A stretch of DNA of 64,000 nucleotides from Pseudomonas brassicacearum (GTDB lineage: Bacteria; Pseudomonadota; Gammaproteobacteria; Pseudomonadales; Pseudomonadaceae), in contig NZ_CP007410.1 of the NCBI RefSeq assembly GCF_000585995.1, forward strand, positions 4,553,430 to 4,617,429. The letters are read 5' to 3'. This document shows, piece by piece, positions 16,675 through 27,944 of the stretch (positions are counted from its first letter, which is position 1; each line of letters starts with the position of its first letter). The position numbers were made by a program, and so were the translations under genes. The notes under the pieces are model-generated. The model did no database searches and had not been told where the DNA came from. It saw only the letters and a program-made list of their open reading frames with translations.

Positions 16675-17544
16675 ATGTCCAGGCTTTCTCATCAAGATTT
16701 GCGTCGTAACTTTCGTCAACTGCTGGCTTCCAAGACCTGCTATCACACCGCGTCGGTGTTTGACCCAATGTCGGCGCGCATCGCTGCCGACCTGGGTTTT
16801 GAAGTAGGGATCCTCGGTGGCTCGGTCGCGTCGTTACAAGTATTGGGCGCCCCGGACTTTGCCCTCATCACCCTCAGCGAATTCGCCGAACAGGCCACCC
16901 GCATCGGCCGCGTGGCCCAACTGCCGGTGATTGCCGACGCCGACCACGGCTATGGCAACGCCCTGAACGTGATGCGCACCATCATCGAGCTGGAACGCGC
17001 CGGCGTGGCTGCGCTGACCATCGAGGACACCTTATTGCCGGCCCAGTTTGGCCGCAAATCCACCGACCTGATTGGCGTAGCCGAAGGCGTCGGCAAGATT
17101 CGCGCGGCGCTGGAGGCGCGCGTCGATCCGGAAATGGCGATCATTGCCCGGACCAACGCCGGGATTTTGCCGGTCCAGGAAATCATCAGCCGCACCCAAC
17201 AATATGAGCGGGCTGGTGCGGACGGGATTTGCATGGTGGGTGTGCAGGACTTCGAGCACCTGGAAAAAATCAGCGAAAACCTGACGCTGCCGTTGATGCT
17301 CGTCACCTATGGCAACCCAAAGTTGCGCGACGACAAACGCCTGGCCGAGCTGGGCGTGCGGATCACCATCGACGGCCACGGCGCCTATTTCGCCGCGATC
17401 AAGGCCACCTACGACAGCCTGCGGGAACAGCGGCAGATCTTTACCCAGGCTTCGGACCTCAGCGCCACCGAACTGACCCACACCTACACCCAGCCCGAGG
17501 ACTACATCCGCTGGGCCGAGGAGTACATGAGCGTCAAGGAGTAA
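16675..17544 (+). CDS. Oxaloacetate decarboxylase / isocitrate lyase-PEP mutase superfamily
   Basis: A 289-residue TIM-barrel enzyme of the isocitrate lyase/PEP mutase superfamily, matching the oxaloacetate decarboxylase branch known from P. aeruginosa PA4872. The metal-binding [14 protein letters not shown] motif is near residue 84, IEDTLLP near 118 and RTNAG near 159. These enzymes decarboxylate oxaloacetate to pyruvate with Mg2+. The ATG at 16675 was chosen, with GGTGG eight bases upstream. Its link with the succinyltransferase pair before it (about 160 bp away) is uncertain. Confidence 0.87.
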   Translation: MSRLSHQDLRRNFRQLLASKTCYHTASVFDPMSARIAADLGFEVGILGGSVASLQVLGAPDFALITLSEFAEQATRIGRVAQLPVIADADHGYGNALNVMRTIIELERAGVAALTIEDTLLPAQFGRKSTDLIGVAEGVGKIRAALEARVDPEMAIIARTNAGILPVQEIISRTQQYERAGADGICMVGVQDFEHLEKISENLTLPLMLVTYGNPKLRDDKRLAELGVRITIDGHGAYFAAIKATYDSLREQRQIFTQASDLSATELTHTYTQPEDYIRWAEEYMSVKE

Positions 17545-17570
17545 GAAGGCTCACTGTCCTGGAGGCCGCC

Positions 17571-17595
17571 ATCGCGAGCAAGCCCGCTCCCACAG
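17571..17595. repeat. Single REP half-element
   Basis: A lone ATCGCGAGCAAGCCCGCTCC-type REP unit without a nearby inverted partner, in the 266-bp gap between the decarboxylase gene and the convergent acyl-CoA dehydrogenase gene. Confidence 0.8.
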
Positions 17596-17640
17596 TGGAT
17601 TTGCAGTGCGACATAGATCTCGGGCACACCCCCCGTTCCC

Positions 17641-17730
17641 TGTGGGAGTGAGCTTGCTCGCGATAGCGGTAGACCGGCCAATATCAATGGCGACTGATCC
17701 GACGCCATCGCGAGCAAGCCCGCTCCCACA
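17641..17730. repeat. REP doublet (REPIN)
   Basis: Inverted GTGGGAGTGAGCTTGCTCGCG and GCGAGCAAGCCCGCTCCCAC halves. Its loop is nearly identical to that of the REPIN at 20159-20246, showing that the whole doublet was copied. Confidence 0.9.
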
Positions 17731-17810
17731 GGAGGATCGTGGTGAACACCAATCCTGGATTCACCCAACACACCCTGCTCGCGATGGCGTTGCCAAGGTA
17801 AAACTGGCCT

Positions 17811-19040
<1,230 letters not shown>

Positions 19041-19217
19041 GAGCAGCACCTTCTTGGCAGAGGTTGTTTTAGGTCATGAAATCGATGCTAGTTCAGCTAC
19101 GAAAATTTACCTAACCTATTCTCGGCGTGTATTAACATTCATCACCGATATATGTTTCACTGATTCGCATCGCCATCCGGCACCTCACAACACGTCCAAG
19201 AATAAGAGTGCAGCGCC

Positions 19218-20147
19218 ATGAATCTGAGCAAGGTCGATCTCAACCTTTTCATTGTCTTCGATGCGATCTACACCGAAGCCAACCTGACCCGCGCCGGGCA
19301 GATCGTCGGCATCACGCAGCCGGCCGTGTCCAATGCCCTGGCCCGCCTGCGAGAGACGTTCAACGACCCGCTGTTCGTGCGCACCGCCCAGGGGATGGTA
19401 CCCACACCCATGGCCCAGAACATCATCGGCCCGGTGCGCAACGCCCTGTCGCTGCTGCGGGTGTCGGTGCAAGAAAGCCGGATCTTCAACCCGCTGCAGG
19501 CGGTCAAGACCTACCGCATCAGCATGACCGACCTCACCGAAGGCGTGATTCTGCCGCTGTTGTTTCAACGCCTGCGCCGCCTGGCGCCGACCGTGGCCAT
19601 CGAGAGCTTCCTGTCCAAACGCCGCGAAACCACCAAGGAACTGGCCGCCGGCCGCCTCGACTTTGCCGTGGACGCGCCGCTCAACACCGATCCGCAGGTG
19701 CGTCACGTCAAGCTGATGGAAGACCGTTACGTGTGCGCCATGCGCAAGGGCCACCCGCTGGCGGGCAAGGAAAAGATCAGCCTCGACGATTATCTGGCCC
19801 AGACCCACGTGCATATTTCCAGCCGTCGCAACGGGCTGGGTTATGTCGACCTGGCCTTGGGCAAGATGGGCATCCAACGCAAGATCGCCCTGCGTTCCCA
19901 ACATTACCTGATGGCCTCCCAAGTGCTGCAGCAGACCGACATGGTCATGACCGTCCCCGAACGCTTTGCACGTCGCCACGATTTGCATGCCTTCCTGCTA
20001 CCGGTCAACGATGTGCCGCCGGTTGAAACCCACTTGTATTGGCACGAAAGCACCGACCAGGACCCGGCCAACCGCTGGATGCGCGAGCAGATGATCGAGT
20101 TGTGCCAGCAGGTGACGGCTCATGAGAAGAAGCTGGATAAGGTTTAA
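19218..20147 (+). CDS. LysR-family transcriptional regulator
   Basis: A 309-residue LysR-type regulator with a winged helix at residues 1-65 (VDLNLFIVFDAIY, ITQPAVSNALARLRETFNDPLFVR) and a periplasmic-binding-like effector domain after residue 95. The N-terminus resembles NodD/LeuO-type members. Its position divergent to the acyl-CoA dehydrogenase suggests that gene is its target. Effector unknown. Confidence 0.88.
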   Translation: MNLSKVDLNLFIVFDAIYTEANLTRAGQIVGITQPAVSNALARLRETFNDPLFVRTAQGMVPTPMAQNIIGPVRNALSLLRVSVQESRIFNPLQAVKTYRISMTDLTEGVILPLLFQRLRRLAPTVAIESFLSKRRETTKELAAGRLDFAVDAPLNTDPQVRHVKLMEDRYVCAMRKGHPLAGKEKISLDDYLAQTHVHISSRRNGLGYVDLALGKMGIQRKIALRSQHYLMASQVLQQTDMVMTVPERFARRHDLHAFLLPVNDVPPVETHLYWHESTDQDPANRWMREQMIELCQQVTAHEKKLDKV

Positions 20148-20158
20148 AAGATCGAAAC

Positions 20159-20246
20159 TGTGGGAGCGAGCTTGCTCGCGATAGCGGTAGACCGGCCAAT
20201 CAATGGCGACTGATCCGACGCCATCGCGAGCAAGCTCGCTCCCACA
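20159..20246. repeat. REP doublet (REPIN)
   Basis: Inverted GTGGGAGCGAGCTTGCTCGCG halves; the loop (GATAGCGGTAGACCGGCC...) matches that of 17641-17730. Confidence 0.9.
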
Positions 20247-20281
20247 GGTTCATGCCTGTCATGCAGTGCCGGCCCCCATGC

Positions 20282-20297
20282 TTGACGCGAACGTCAA
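20282..20297 (+). promoter_or_regulatory. LiuR-type operator and promoter of liuR
   Basis: The inverted repeat TTGACG-CGAA-CGTCAA lies 46 bp before liuR. Its first arm can be a -35 (TTGACG) with a candidate -10 (TAGCTT, 20306-20311) 18 bp later, so the dyad falls in the spacer, where MerR proteins bind. The arms match those in the liuA upstream region, consistent with autoregulation. Confidence 0.5.
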
Positions 20298-20342
20298 CCT
20301 GCCATTAGCTTAGCGCCAGCCCCTTTCGTTTCGAGCGCTTCC

Positions 20343-20744
20343 ATGAGCAGCCAGACCTACAGCATCTCCGACCTCGCCCGCGAACTGGACATCACCACCC
20401 GGGCCATCCGTTTCTATGAAGAGCAAGGCCTCTTGAGCCCTGAACGACGGGGCCAGGAACGTATCTACTCGCCCCGAGACAAGGTCAGCCTGAAGCTGAT
20501 CCTGCGGGGCAAGCGCATTGGTTTTTCCCTGGCCGAATGCCGCGAACTGATCGAACTCTACGACCCCACCAGCGGCAATCAGAAACAGCTGCACAGCATG
20601 TTGGCGAAAATCGCCGAGCGTCGGGAACAACTCGAACAGCAATTGCTGGACATCGAACAGATGAAACTGGAACTCGACACCGCCGAAGAACGCTGCATCC
20701 AGGCGCTGGAGCAGACGATCGAGGGGCAGGAAGCCATTCAGTAA
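20343..20744 (+). CDS. liuR: MerR-family regulator of leucine/isovalerate degradation, LiuR
   Basis: A 133-residue MerR regulator: N-terminal winged helix (SISDLAREL, TTRAIRFYEEQGLL, IYSPRDKVSLKLILRGKRIGFSL) followed by a dimerising coiled coil from about residue 80. No metal-binding cysteines are present, as in LiuR, which responds to branched-chain acyl-CoA intermediates. It is followed by liuE and lies near liuABCD, and dyads matching one another precede both liuR and liuA. Confidence 0.9.
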   Translation: MSSQTYSISDLARELDITTRAIRFYEEQGLLSPERRGQERIYSPRDKVSLKLILRGKRIGFSLAECRELIELYDPTSGNQKQLHSMLAKIAERREQLEQQLLDIEQMKLELDTAEERCIQALEQTIEGQEAIQ

Positions 20745-20753
20745 CACTTTCCC

Positions 20754-20840
20754 TGTGGGAGCGAGCTTGCTCGCGATGGCGGCACATTCAACATCAGTGC
20801 AAGCTGATCCACCGCTATCGCGAGCAAGCTCGCTCCCACA
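20754..20840. repeat. REP doublet (REPIN) between liuR and liuE
   Basis: Inverted GTGGGAGCGAGCTTGCTCGCG halves inside the liuR-liuE intergenic space. If the two genes are cotranscribed, the doublet forms a large mRNA hairpin that could affect the liuR/liuE ratio. Confidence 0.9.
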
Positions 20841-20893
20841 ATGGGTTCATCATTGCGCTCGACATATTGGCAACTCACTACAGGTCAATCCCC

Positions 20894-21793
20894 ATGTCCC
20901 TACCCTCCTTTGTACGCCTGATCGAAGTCGGCCCCCGCGACGGGCTGCAGAATGAAGCTCAACCCATCAGCGTCGCCGACAAGGTGCGCCTGGTGGACGC
21001 TTTGAGTGCCGCCGGCCTGGGCTACATCGAGGTCGGCAGTTTTGTCTCGCCCAAGTGGGTGCCGCAGATGGCTGGATCCGCCGAAGTGTTCGCGCAGATC
21101 CAGCGAAAGCCCGGCGTTACCTACGGTGCCCTGGCCCCGAACCTGCGTGGTTTTGAAGACGCGTTGGCGGCCGGCGTGAAAGAAGTCGCGGTGTTTGCCG
21201 CCGCGTCCGAAGCCTTCTCCCAGCGCAACATCAACTGCTCCATCAAGGAAAGCCTGGAGCGCTTCGCACCGATCATGGACGCCGCGAAACAGCACGATGT
21301 CAGCGTGCGCGGTTACGTGTCCTGCGTGCTGGGCTGCCCGTACGAAGGCGCGGTCAAGCCCGAGCAGGTCGCCTGGGTCGCGCGGGAGCTGTATGCGATG
21401 GGCTGTTACGAAGTGTCCCTGGGCGACACCATCGGCACAGGCACCGCCGGCGCTACGCGCAAGATGTTCGACGTGGTTTCGGCTGAGGTGCCTCGCGACA
21501 AGCTCGCCGGACACTTCCACGACACCTACGGCCAGGCCATGGCCAACGTCTACGCCAGCCTGCTGGAAGGCATCGCCGTGTTCGACAGTTCCATCGCCGG
21601 CCTTGGCGGCTGCCCCTATGCCAAGGGCGCCAGCGGTAACGTTGCCACCGAAGATGTGCTGTACCTGCTCGATGGCTTGGGCATTGAAACCGGCGTCGAC
21701 CTGGACGCATTGATCGCCGCGGGGCGGCAGATCTGTGACGTGCTCGGTCGCCCGACCGGTTCGCGGGTCGCCAAGGCACGCGCCGCACAGTGA
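20894..21793 (+). CDS. liuE: Hydroxymethylglutaryl-CoA lyase LiuE/MvaB
   Basis: A 299-residue TIM-barrel lyase that splits 3-hydroxy-3-methylglutaryl-CoA into acetyl-CoA and acetoacetate, the last step of leucine degradation. IEVGPRDGLQNE near the start, CVLGCPYEG, HFHDTYGQA metal ligands and the active-site cysteine loop GLGGCPYAKGASGN are all present. The ATG at 20894 was chosen; the frame is open further upstream through a REPIN, which is not plausible coding. It sits downstream of liuR rather than after liuD, so the pathway is split in two units. Confidence 0.94.
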   Translation: MSLPSFVRLIEVGPRDGLQNEAQPISVADKVRLVDALSAAGLGYIEVGSFVSPKWVPQMAGSAEVFAQIQRKPGVTYGALAPNLRGFEDALAAGVKEVAVFAAASEAFSQRNINCSIKESLERFAPIMDAAKQHDVSVRGYVSCVLGCPYEGAVKPEQVAWVARELYAMGCYEVSLGDTIGTGTAGATRKMFDVVSAEVPRDKLAGHFHDTYGQAMANVYASLLEGIAVFDSSIAGLGGCPYAKGASGNVATEDVLYLLDGLGIETGVDLDALIAAGRQICDVLGRPTGSRVAKARAAQ

Positions 21794-21795
21794 GG

Positions 21796-21836
21796 TGTTA
21801 CCGCGCACCTTTGTAACGGCGGCGAAACGAGTAACA
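21796..21836. promoter_or_regulatory. Probable CbrB activator sites upstream of the sRNA
   Basis: TGTTAC (21796-21801), GTAAC (21813-21817) and GTAACA (21831-21836) lie about 85-125 bp before a sigma-54 promoter. The two-component regulator CbrB is known to bind TGTTAC/GTAACA sub-sites when activating crcZ-type genes. Spacing and sequence fit that arrangement. Confidence 0.6.
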
Positions 21837-21917
21837 CGGAAACAATTTGTCAGGTTTGCTCCGTCAGATTTTTCAGCAAAAAAAGATAATTCATTGATTT
21901 ATATAGATTTTTAAAAG

Positions 21918-21934
21918 TTGGCACGCCACCTGCT
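21918..21934 (+). promoter_or_regulatory. Sigma-54 promoter of the CrcY/X-like sRNA
   Basis: TTGGCACGCCACCTGCT has the GG (-24) and GC (-12) elements ten bases apart, as RpoN requires. Transcription is expected to start near 21944. Confidence 0.75.
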
Positions 21935-21943
21935 ATATCTCTG

Positions 21944-22320
21944 ACATAACAAGAATAAAAAAATGCAGCAAACCCAATAAAAACAAGACGAAACGACTCT
22001 GACATAACAAAAACAACACGGCAGAGACGCAGCTAACAGATTTTTTTGGAGAGGATGTGCTTTTCAGGGTGCTTTCAGAAGCAACCCGCAACCGGGCAGA
22101 GAACAATAAAACTACCTTCAGGTAGCTCCCGAATCGGTTGGATCGCTAGGCGAAAAAGCAGATCAGCGCTCAAAAAAATACGTTTGCTCTTGATCCCGGA
22201 TGGGGATCGCCAAAAACAGCGGTAAGGGTCACGGCTACCAAAAACAACAACAGGCCGCCCCTCAATAATAAAAAAAGAGCACGCGACGACAAAATTAAAG
22301 GGGAGCTTCGGCTCCCCTTT
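21944..22320 (+). ncRNA. CrcZ/CrcY/CrcX-family Hfq/Crc-sequestering small RNA
   Basis: A non-coding, A-rich stretch of about 377 nt between liuE and a convergent gene. It carries at least six AANAANAA-type catabolite-activity motifs (around 21949, 21977, 22007, 22105, 22239 and 22265) that would bind Hfq with Crc, is driven by a sigma-54 promoter with CbrB-like sites, and ends in a strong terminator. As I recall, P. putida crcY also follows mvaB (HMG-CoA lyase), so position, promoter and content agree. It should relieve carbon catabolite repression on poor carbon sources. Start and exact family name (CrcY versus CrcX) are inferred. Confidence 0.8.
22297..22320 (+). terminator. Rho-independent terminator of the CrcY/X-like sRNA
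   Basis: Ten-bp stem AAAGGGGAGC/GCTCCCCTTT closing a TTCG tetraloop, with the T-run beginning in the stem's 3' arm. Its symmetry may let it serve transcripts on both strands. Confidence 0.85.
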
Positions 22321-22347
22321 GTGCTTTCCGGATTTCACATTTCCCCC

Positions 22348-22436
22348 TGTGGGAGCGAGCTTGCTCGCGATGACGGCGACACAGCCAACCTATCTGTCAA
22401 CTATCCCGCCGCCATCGCGAGCAAGCTCGCTCCCAC
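22348..22436. repeat. REP doublet (REPIN)
   Basis: Inverted GTGGGAGCGAGCTTGCTCGCG halves between the sRNA terminator and the 3' end of the convergent acyl-CoA ligase gene. Confidence 0.9.
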
Positions 22437-22446
22437 CGTATTGTGG

Positions 22447-24144
22447 CTAGCTTTGCTTATCGCCCAGTTCTTCAACGCTGATTTCGCGCATGCGAAATTT
22501 CTGGATCTTGCCGGTCACGGTCATTGGGAATTCTTCGACGAATTTGAAATGACGCGGCGTTTTGAAGTGGGCGATGCGCGCCTTGCACCAGTCCTGTAGC
22601 TCCTGCGCCGTGGCGCTGTGGCCGGGATGGAATTTGATCCAGGCGACGATTTCCTCGCCGTAGCGCGAGCATGGGATGCCGATCACCTGCACATCCGCCA
22701 CCGCCGGGTGGGTGAAGAAGAACTCTTCCAGCTCACGGGGGTAAACATTCTCACCGCCGCGGATGATCATGTCCTTGTTGCGTCCAACAATGCAGACATA
22801 ACCCTGCTCGTCCATCGTCGCCAGGTCACCGGTGTGCATCCAGCGCTCCAGGTCGATGGCATCGGCGGTACCCTTGGGGTTGTTCCAATAACCGAGCATC
22901 ACGCTGTAGCCACGGGTACACAACTCGCCGATGGTGCCCCGGGGGACGACCTCCCCGGCTTCGTTGATAATCTTGCTTTCCAATTGCGGCTGGGTGCGAC
23001 CGACGGTGGTCACGCGCAATTCCAACTCATCTGAAGGACCGGTCTGCAATGACACCGGACTGGTTTCCGTCATGCCATAGGCTATTTGCACTTCAGCCAT
23101 GTGCATCTCGTTGATGACCCGTCGCATCACTTCGATCGGACACGTCGCCCCAGCCATGATCCCGGTGCGCAGGCTGGACAAGTCGAATTCGCCTCGCTGC
23201 GGCTGATCCAGCAGGGCGATGAACATGGTGGGCACGCCGTACAGCGCAGTGGCTTTCTCTTCGGCCACGGTGCGCAGGGTCAGCAACGGATCGAAGGCAT
23301 CGTTGGGATAGATCATGGTGCTGCCGTGAGTCATGCAGCCCAGGTTGCCCATGACCATGCCGAAACAATGGTAGAGCGGCACCGGGATCACCAGACGGTC
23401 GGCGGCGCTCAGGCCCAGGCTTTCGCCGACCATGTAACCGTTGTTGAGGATGTTGCGGTGGCTAAGGGTCGCGCCTTTGGGAAAGCCGGTGGTACCGGAG
23501 GTGTACTGGATATTGACCGGTTGATCGAAATGCAGGCTGGCCTGGTGCTCAGCCAATTGCCCAGACGTCACCGCTGCGCCAAGGGCTGTCAGTTGCGACC
23601 AGGGCAGGAAGCCTGACGGCGGCTGGGGATCGAGACTGATCACACCGCGCAGGTCCGGCAGGCGCTCGCTGTGCAGGTGGCCGATCGATTGCTCCGCCAG
23701 CTCTGGCGCCAGCCCCTGCAACATGGCGTGGTAATCCGACGTCTTGAACGCCCCGGCGCACACGAGCCACTGGCATCCGGATTGTTGGAGTACGTACTCC
23801 AGCTCGGAGGCGCGATAGGCCGGGTTGATGTTGACGAGAATGACACCGATCTTCGCACTGGCGAATTGGGTGATGCACCACTGGGCGCAATTGGGCGCCC
23901 ACACGCCGAGGCGGTCGCCGGTTTTCAAACCTAACGCCAATAAGGCTCGGGCGTGCAGGTCGACGGCTTCAGCCAGTTGTTGCCAGGTGTAGCGCAGCGC
24001 TTGATGGCGAACCACCAATGCCTCGCCCTCCGGGTAGCGGGCCACCGTCTGGTCGAAAGCCTGGCCGATGGTCTGGGCCAGCAAGGCCTTGGCCTGGGAG
24101 CCACGGGTGTAGCTGAGCTGCGAATGCGAACCGAGTTGATCCAT
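22447..24144 (-). CDS. AMP-binding acyl-CoA synthetase
   Basis: A 565-residue adenylate-forming ligase that activates a carboxylic acid with ATP and CoA. The phosphate-binding loop [12 protein letters not shown] is near residue 218, the A5 motif YGMTETSPV near 345, [13 protein letters not shown] near 425 and the C-terminal catalytic lysine in [12 protein letters not shown] near 550. Length and motifs fit medium/long-chain fatty acid or branched acyl-CoA ligases. It is divergent from liuA across a region with two LiuR-type dyads, so it probably activates a branched-chain acid such as isovalerate for this pathway. Confidence 0.9.
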   Translation of the reverse strand: MDQLGSHSQLSYTRGSQAKALLAQTIGQAFDQTVARYPEGEALVVRHQALRYTWQQLAEAVDLHARALLALGLKTGDRLGVWAPNCAQWCITQFASAKIGVILVNINPAYRASELEYVLQQSGCQWLVCAGAFKTSDYHAMLQGLAPELAEQSIGHLHSERLPDLRGVISLDPQPPSGFLPWSQLTALGAAVTSGQLAEHQASLHFDQPVNIQYTSGTTGFPKGATLSHRNILNNGYMVGESLGLSAADRLVIPVPLYHCFGMVMGNLGCMTHGSTMIYPNDAFDPLLTLRTVAEEKATALYGVPTMFIALLDQPQRGEFDLSSLRTGIMAGATCPIEVMRRVINEMHMAEVQIAYGMTETSPVSLQTGPSDELELRVTTVGRTQPQLESKIINEAGEVVPRGTIGELCTRGYSVMLGYWNNPKGTADAIDLERWMHTGDLATMDEQGYVCIVGRNKDMIIRGGENVYPRELEEFFFTHPAVADVQVIGIPCSRYGEEIVAWIKFHPGHSATAQELQDWCKARIAHFKTPRHFKFVEEFPMTVTGKIQKFRMREISVEELGDKQS

Positions 24145-24218
24145 GACGCCCCCTCTTGTCTTTATTAGTGGGTATATCGGTGAACCTCATGCACAAAGCG
24201 CCCTTACTCTCGCCCAAG

Positions 24219-24277
24219 TTGACGTTAACGTAAAGGACGATTGACAGTCATTCATCACAGGCTTACGTTAACGTAAA
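24219..24277. promoter_or_regulatory. Two LiuR-type operators between the ligase gene and liuA
   Basis: TTGACGTTAACGTAAA (24219-24234) and CTTACGTTAACGTAAAG (24262-24278) share the perfect palindrome ACGTTAACGT, with centres 43 bp apart. One site suits each divergent gene. Arms match the dyad before liuR (20282-20297). Confidence 0.7.
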
Positions 24278-24332
24278 GGTGAGAGCCATTCCTCAGCTCT
24301 CCGCACCCGATAAAAAAAGCCAAAGGTGTCCC

Positions 24333-25496
24333 ATGAGCTACCCATCCCTGAACTTTGCCCTCGGCGAAACCATCGACATGCTGCGCGACCAGGTTCAATC
24401 CTTCGTCGCCAAAGAGATCGCCCCCCGCGCCGCTCAGATCGACATCGACAACCTGTTTCCCGCCGACCTGTGGCGCAAGTTCGGCGACATGGGCCTGCTG
24501 GGCATCACCGTCCCGGAAGAATACGGCGGCGCCGGCCTGGGCTACTTGGCCCACGTGGTGGCGATGGAAGAAATCAGCCGCGGTTCAGCCTCGGTCGCCC
24601 TCTCCTACGGCGCCCACTCCAACCTCTGCGTGAACCAGATCAACCGCAACGGCAACCATGAACAGAAAACCAAGTACTTGCCCAAGCTGATCAGCGGCGA
24701 GCACATTGGCGCCCTCGCCATGAGCGAGCCAAATGCCGGTTCCGACGTGGTTTCGATGAAGCTGCGCGCCGACAAACGCGGCGACCGTTACGTGCTCAAC
24801 GGCAGCAAGACCTGGATCACCAACGGCCCCGATGCCAACACCTACGTGATCTACGCCAAGACCGACCTGGAAAAAGGCGCCCACGGCATCACCGCCTTCA
24901 TCGTCGAGCGCGACTGGAAAGGCTTCAGCCGCAGCAACAAATTCGACAAGCTCGGCATGCGCGGCTCCAACACCTGCGAGCTGTTTTTCGATGACGTCGA
25001 AGTGCCGGAAGAAAACATCCTCGGCGTGCTCAATGGCGGTGTGAAAGTACTGATGAGCGGCCTGGACTACGAACGCGTGGTGCTCTCCGGCGGCCCGACT
25101 GGGATCATGCAGGCCTGCATGGACCTGATCGTGCCCTACATCCACGACCGCAAACAGTTCGGCCAGAGCATCGGAGAATTCCAGCTGATCCAGGGCAAGG
25201 TCGCCGACATGTACACCCAACTCAACGCCAGCCGCGCTTATCTCTATGCCGTGGCCCAGGCTTGTGAGCGCGGCGAAACCACCCGCAAGGACGCCGCCGG
25301 GGTGATTCTCTACAGCGCCGAACGCGCCACGCAAATGGCCCTCGACGCGATCCAGATCCTGGGCGGCAATGGCTACATCAATGAATTCCCGGCTGGACGT
25401 CTGCTGCGTGACGCCAAGCTGTACGAAATCGGCGCGGGCACCAGTGAGATTCGTCGGATGTTGATCGGCCGCGAACTGTTCAACGAAACCCGCTAA
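24333..25496 (+). CDS. liuA: Isovaleryl-CoA dehydrogenase LiuA
   Basis: A 387-residue acyl-CoA dehydrogenase. It oxidises isovaleryl-CoA to 3-methylcrotonyl-CoA, passing electrons to [17 protein letters not shown] (FAD contact), [23 protein letters not shown] with the catalytic Glu expected for isovaleryl-CoA dehydrogenases, and [21 protein letters not shown] near the end are present. Length is standard. The ATG at 24333 was chosen because the preceding in-frame codons overlap the operator region. First gene of liuABCD. Confidence 0.94.
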   Translation: MSYPSLNFALGETIDMLRDQVQSFVAKEIAPRAAQIDIDNLFPADLWRKFGDMGLLGITVPEEYGGAGLGYLAHVVAMEEISRGSASVALSYGAHSNLCVNQINRNGNHEQKTKYLPKLISGEHIGALAMSEPNAGSDVVSMKLRADKRGDRYVLNGSKTWITNGPDANTYVIYAKTDLEKGAHGITAFIVERDWKGFSRSNKFDKLGMRGSNTCELFFDDVEVPEENILGVLNGGVKVLMSGLDYERVVLSGGPTGIMQACMDLIVPYIHDRKQFGQSIGEFQLIQGKVADMYTQLNASRAYLYAVAQACERGETTRKDAAGVILYSAERATQMALDAIQILGGNGYINEFPAGRLLRDAKLYEIGAGTSEIRRMLIGRELFNETR

Positions 25497-25507
25497 CGGA
25501 GCTGACC

Positions 25508-27115
25508 ATGGCCACGCTGCACACTCAGCTCAATCCGCGTTCGCCGGAGTTCATCGCCAACCGCGATGCGATGCTCGACCAGGTCGAGGCCCTGCGAACC
25601 TTGCTCGCGCAAGTCGCGCAAGGTGGCGGTCCGAAGGCACAAGAACGTCACACGTCACGGGGCAAGCTACTGCCTCGTGAGCGGATCAATCGTCTGCTGG
25701 ATCCCGGCTCGCCGTTTCTGGAAATCAGCCCACTGGCCGCCTATGAGGTGTATGGCGAAGACGTTCCAGCCGCCGGGGTGATTGCCGGCATCGGCCGCGT
25801 GGAAGGCATCGAATGCATGATCGTCGCCAATGACGCCACCGTAAAAGGCGGATCGTATTACCCGCTGACGGTGAAAAAACACCTGCGCGCCCAGACCATC
25901 GCCCAGCAGAATCGCCTGCCCTGCATTTACCTGGTGGACTCCGGTGGCGCCAACCTGCCGCGCCAGGACGAGGTGTTCCCGGACCGCGAGCATTTCGGCC
26001 GGATCTTCTTCAACCAGGCGAACATGAGTGCCCAGGGCATCCCGCAGATCGCCGTGGTCATGGGCTCCTGCACCGCCGGTGGCGCCTACGTGCCAGCCAT
26101 GGCTGACGAAGCGATCATGGTCCGCCAGCAAGCCACGATTTTCCTCGCCGGACCGCCCCTGGTGAAAGCCGCCACTGGCGAGGTGGTCAGTGCCGAAGAC
26201 CTGGGCGGTGCCGATGTGCATTGCAAGATCTCCGGTGTCGCCGATCATTACGCCGACAGCGACGAACATGCCCTGGCCATCGCCCGCCGCAGCATCGCCA
26301 ACCTCAACTGGCGCAAGCTTGGTGAAGTGCAGCAGCGGGCTCCAATCACTCCGCTGTACAGCAGCGATGAGTTGTACGGCGTGGTGTCGGCCGACGCCAA
26401 GCAGCCGTTCGATGTCCGGGAAGTGATCGCGCGGCTGGTGGACGGTTCGGTGTTCGACGAGTTCAAGGCGCTGTTCGGGACGACGCTGGTGTGCGGCTTC
26501 GCCCATCTGCACGGCTACCCCATCGCGATCCTCGCCAACAACGGCATCCTGTTCGCCGAAGCCGCGCAGAAAGGCGCGCACTTCATCGAACTGGCCTGTC
26601 AGCGCGGCATCCCTTTGCTATTCCTGCAGAACATCACCGGGTTCATGGTCGGCCAGAAGTACGAGGCCGGCGGCATCGCCAAGCACGGCGCGAAACTGGT
26701 GACCGCCGTGGCGTGCGCCAAGGTGCCGAAATTCACCGTCATCATCGGCGGCAGTTTCGGCGCGGGTAACTACGGCATGTGCGGTCGCGCCTACGATCCA
26801 CGTTTCCTGTGGATGTGGCCGAACGCCCGAATTGGTGTGATGGGCGCCGAACAGGCGGCCGGTGTCTTGGTGCAGGTCAAGCGCGAACAGGCCGAACGCA
26901 GTGGCCATCCTTTCAGCGCCGCCCAGGAAGCCGAGATCAAGCAACCGATTCTCGACCAGTACGAAGAACAGGGTCACCCCTACTACTCCAGCGCGCGGTT
27001 GTGGGACGACGGCGTCATCGACCCCGCCCAGACCCGCGATGTGCTGGGCCTGGCCTTGTCCGCGTCGCTGAACGCGCCCATCGAACCGAGCCGCTTCGGC
27101 GTGTTCCGGATGTAA
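25508..27115 (+). CDS. liuB: Methylcrotonyl-CoA carboxylase carboxyltransferase (beta) subunit LiuB
   Basis: A 535-residue biotin-dependent carboxyltransferase that moves the carboxyl from carboxybiotin to 3-methylcrotonyl-Co[21 protein letters not shown] near residue 50, [33 protein letters not shown] and the [20 protein letters not shown] oxyanion-hole region are diagnostic. It starts eleven bases after liuA behind a GGAG site and works with LiuD. Confidence 0.95.
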   Translation: MATLHTQLNPRSPEFIANRDAMLDQVEALRTLLAQVAQGGGPKAQERHTSRGKLLPRERINRLLDPGSPFLEISPLAAYEVYGEDVPAAGVIAGIGRVEGIECMIVANDATVKGGSYYPLTVKKHLRAQTIAQQNRLPCIYLVDSGGANLPRQDEVFPDREHFGRIFFNQANMSAQGIPQIAVVMGSCTAGGAYVPAMADEAIMVRQQATIFLAGPPLVKAATGEVVSAEDLGGADVHCKISGVADHYADSDEHALAIARRSIANLNWRKLGEVQQRAPITPLYSSDELYGVVSADAKQPFDVREVIARLVDGSVFDEFKALFGTTLVCGFAHLHGYPIAILANNGILFAEAAQKGAHFIELACQRGIPLLFLQNITGFMVGQKYEAGGIAKHGAKLVTAVACAKVPKFTVIIGGSFGAGNYGMCGRAYDPRFLWMWPNARIGVMGAEQAAGVLVQVKREQAERSGHPFSAAQEAEIKQPILDQYEEQGHPYYSSARLWDDGVIDPAQTRDVLGLALSASLNAPIEPSRFGVFRM

Positions 27116-27128
27116 ACGGTGAATGCCC

Positions 27129-27944
27129 ATGGATAACTTCAACACCCTCGAACTGCTCACCGACTCCCGTGGCGTCGCCACCCTGTGGCTCAGCCGCGAG
27201 TCGAAAAACAACGCGTTCAACGCCGAAATGATCCGCGAGCTGATCCTGGCCCTGGATCACGTCAGCAGCGATCCGAGCCTGCGCTTCCTGCTGATCCGCG
27301 GGCGCGGCAAGCACTTCAGCGCTGGCGCCGACCTGGCCTGGATGCAGCAATCGGCCGAGCTCGATTACCACACCAACCTCGACGACGCCCGGGAACTGGC
27401 GGAGCTGATGTACAACCTCGCCAAGCTGAAAATCCCGACGCTGGCGATCGTCCAGGGCGCGGCGTTTGGTGGCGCCCTGGGGTTGATCAGCGCCTGCGAC
27501 ATGGCCATTGGCGCCGATGAAGCGCAATTCTGCCTGTCGGAAGTGCGCATTGGCCTGGCACCCGCCGTGATCAGCCCGTTCGTGGTACAAGCCATCGGTG
27601 AGCGCGCGGCCCGGCGTTACGCCCTGACCGCGGAACGCTTCGGTGGGCAACGGGCGAGGGAAATCGGCTTGCTGTCGGAAAGTTACCCGGCCGCGACACT
27701 GGATCATCAGGTCGAGCAATGGATCGACAACCTGTTGCTCAACAGCCCGGCCGCGATGCGCGCCAGCAAGGACCTGTTGCGAGAGGTCGGCAACGGCGCC
27801 CTCACCCCGGCGCTTCGGCGCTACACCGAGAATGCCATCGCCCGCATCCGTGTCAGCCCGGAGGGCCAGGAAGGGTTGCGGGCCTTCCTGCAAAAACGCG
27901 CGCCGAATTGGCAAGCCGAATCGAATAACAAGGAGCCGCGTTGA
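27129..27944 (+). CDS. liuC: 3-methylglutaconyl-CoA hydratase LiuC
   Basis: A 271-residue enoyl-CoA hydratase/isomerase (crotonase) family enzyme that hydrates 3-methylglutaconyl-CoA to HMG-CoA, the substrate of LiuE. HFSAGADLAWM (CoA pocket) and IVQGAAFGGALGLISACDMAIG (oxyanion hole) are present. The ATG at 27129 is preferred to 27123 because GGTGA is spaced correctly. It overlaps liuD (TGATGA). Confidence 0.93.
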   Translation: MDNFNTLELLTDSRGVATLWLSRESKNNAFNAEMIRELILALDHVSSDPSLRFLLIRGRGKHFSAGADLAWMQQSAELDYHTNLDDARELAELMYNLAKLKIPTLAIVQGAAFGGALGLISACDMAIGADEAQFCLSEVRIGLAPAVISPFVVQAIGERAARRYALTAERFGGQRAREIGLLSESYPAATLDHQVEQWIDNLLLNSPAAMRASKDLLREVGNGALTPALRRYTENAIARIRVSPEGQEGLRAFLQKRAPNWQAESNNKEPR

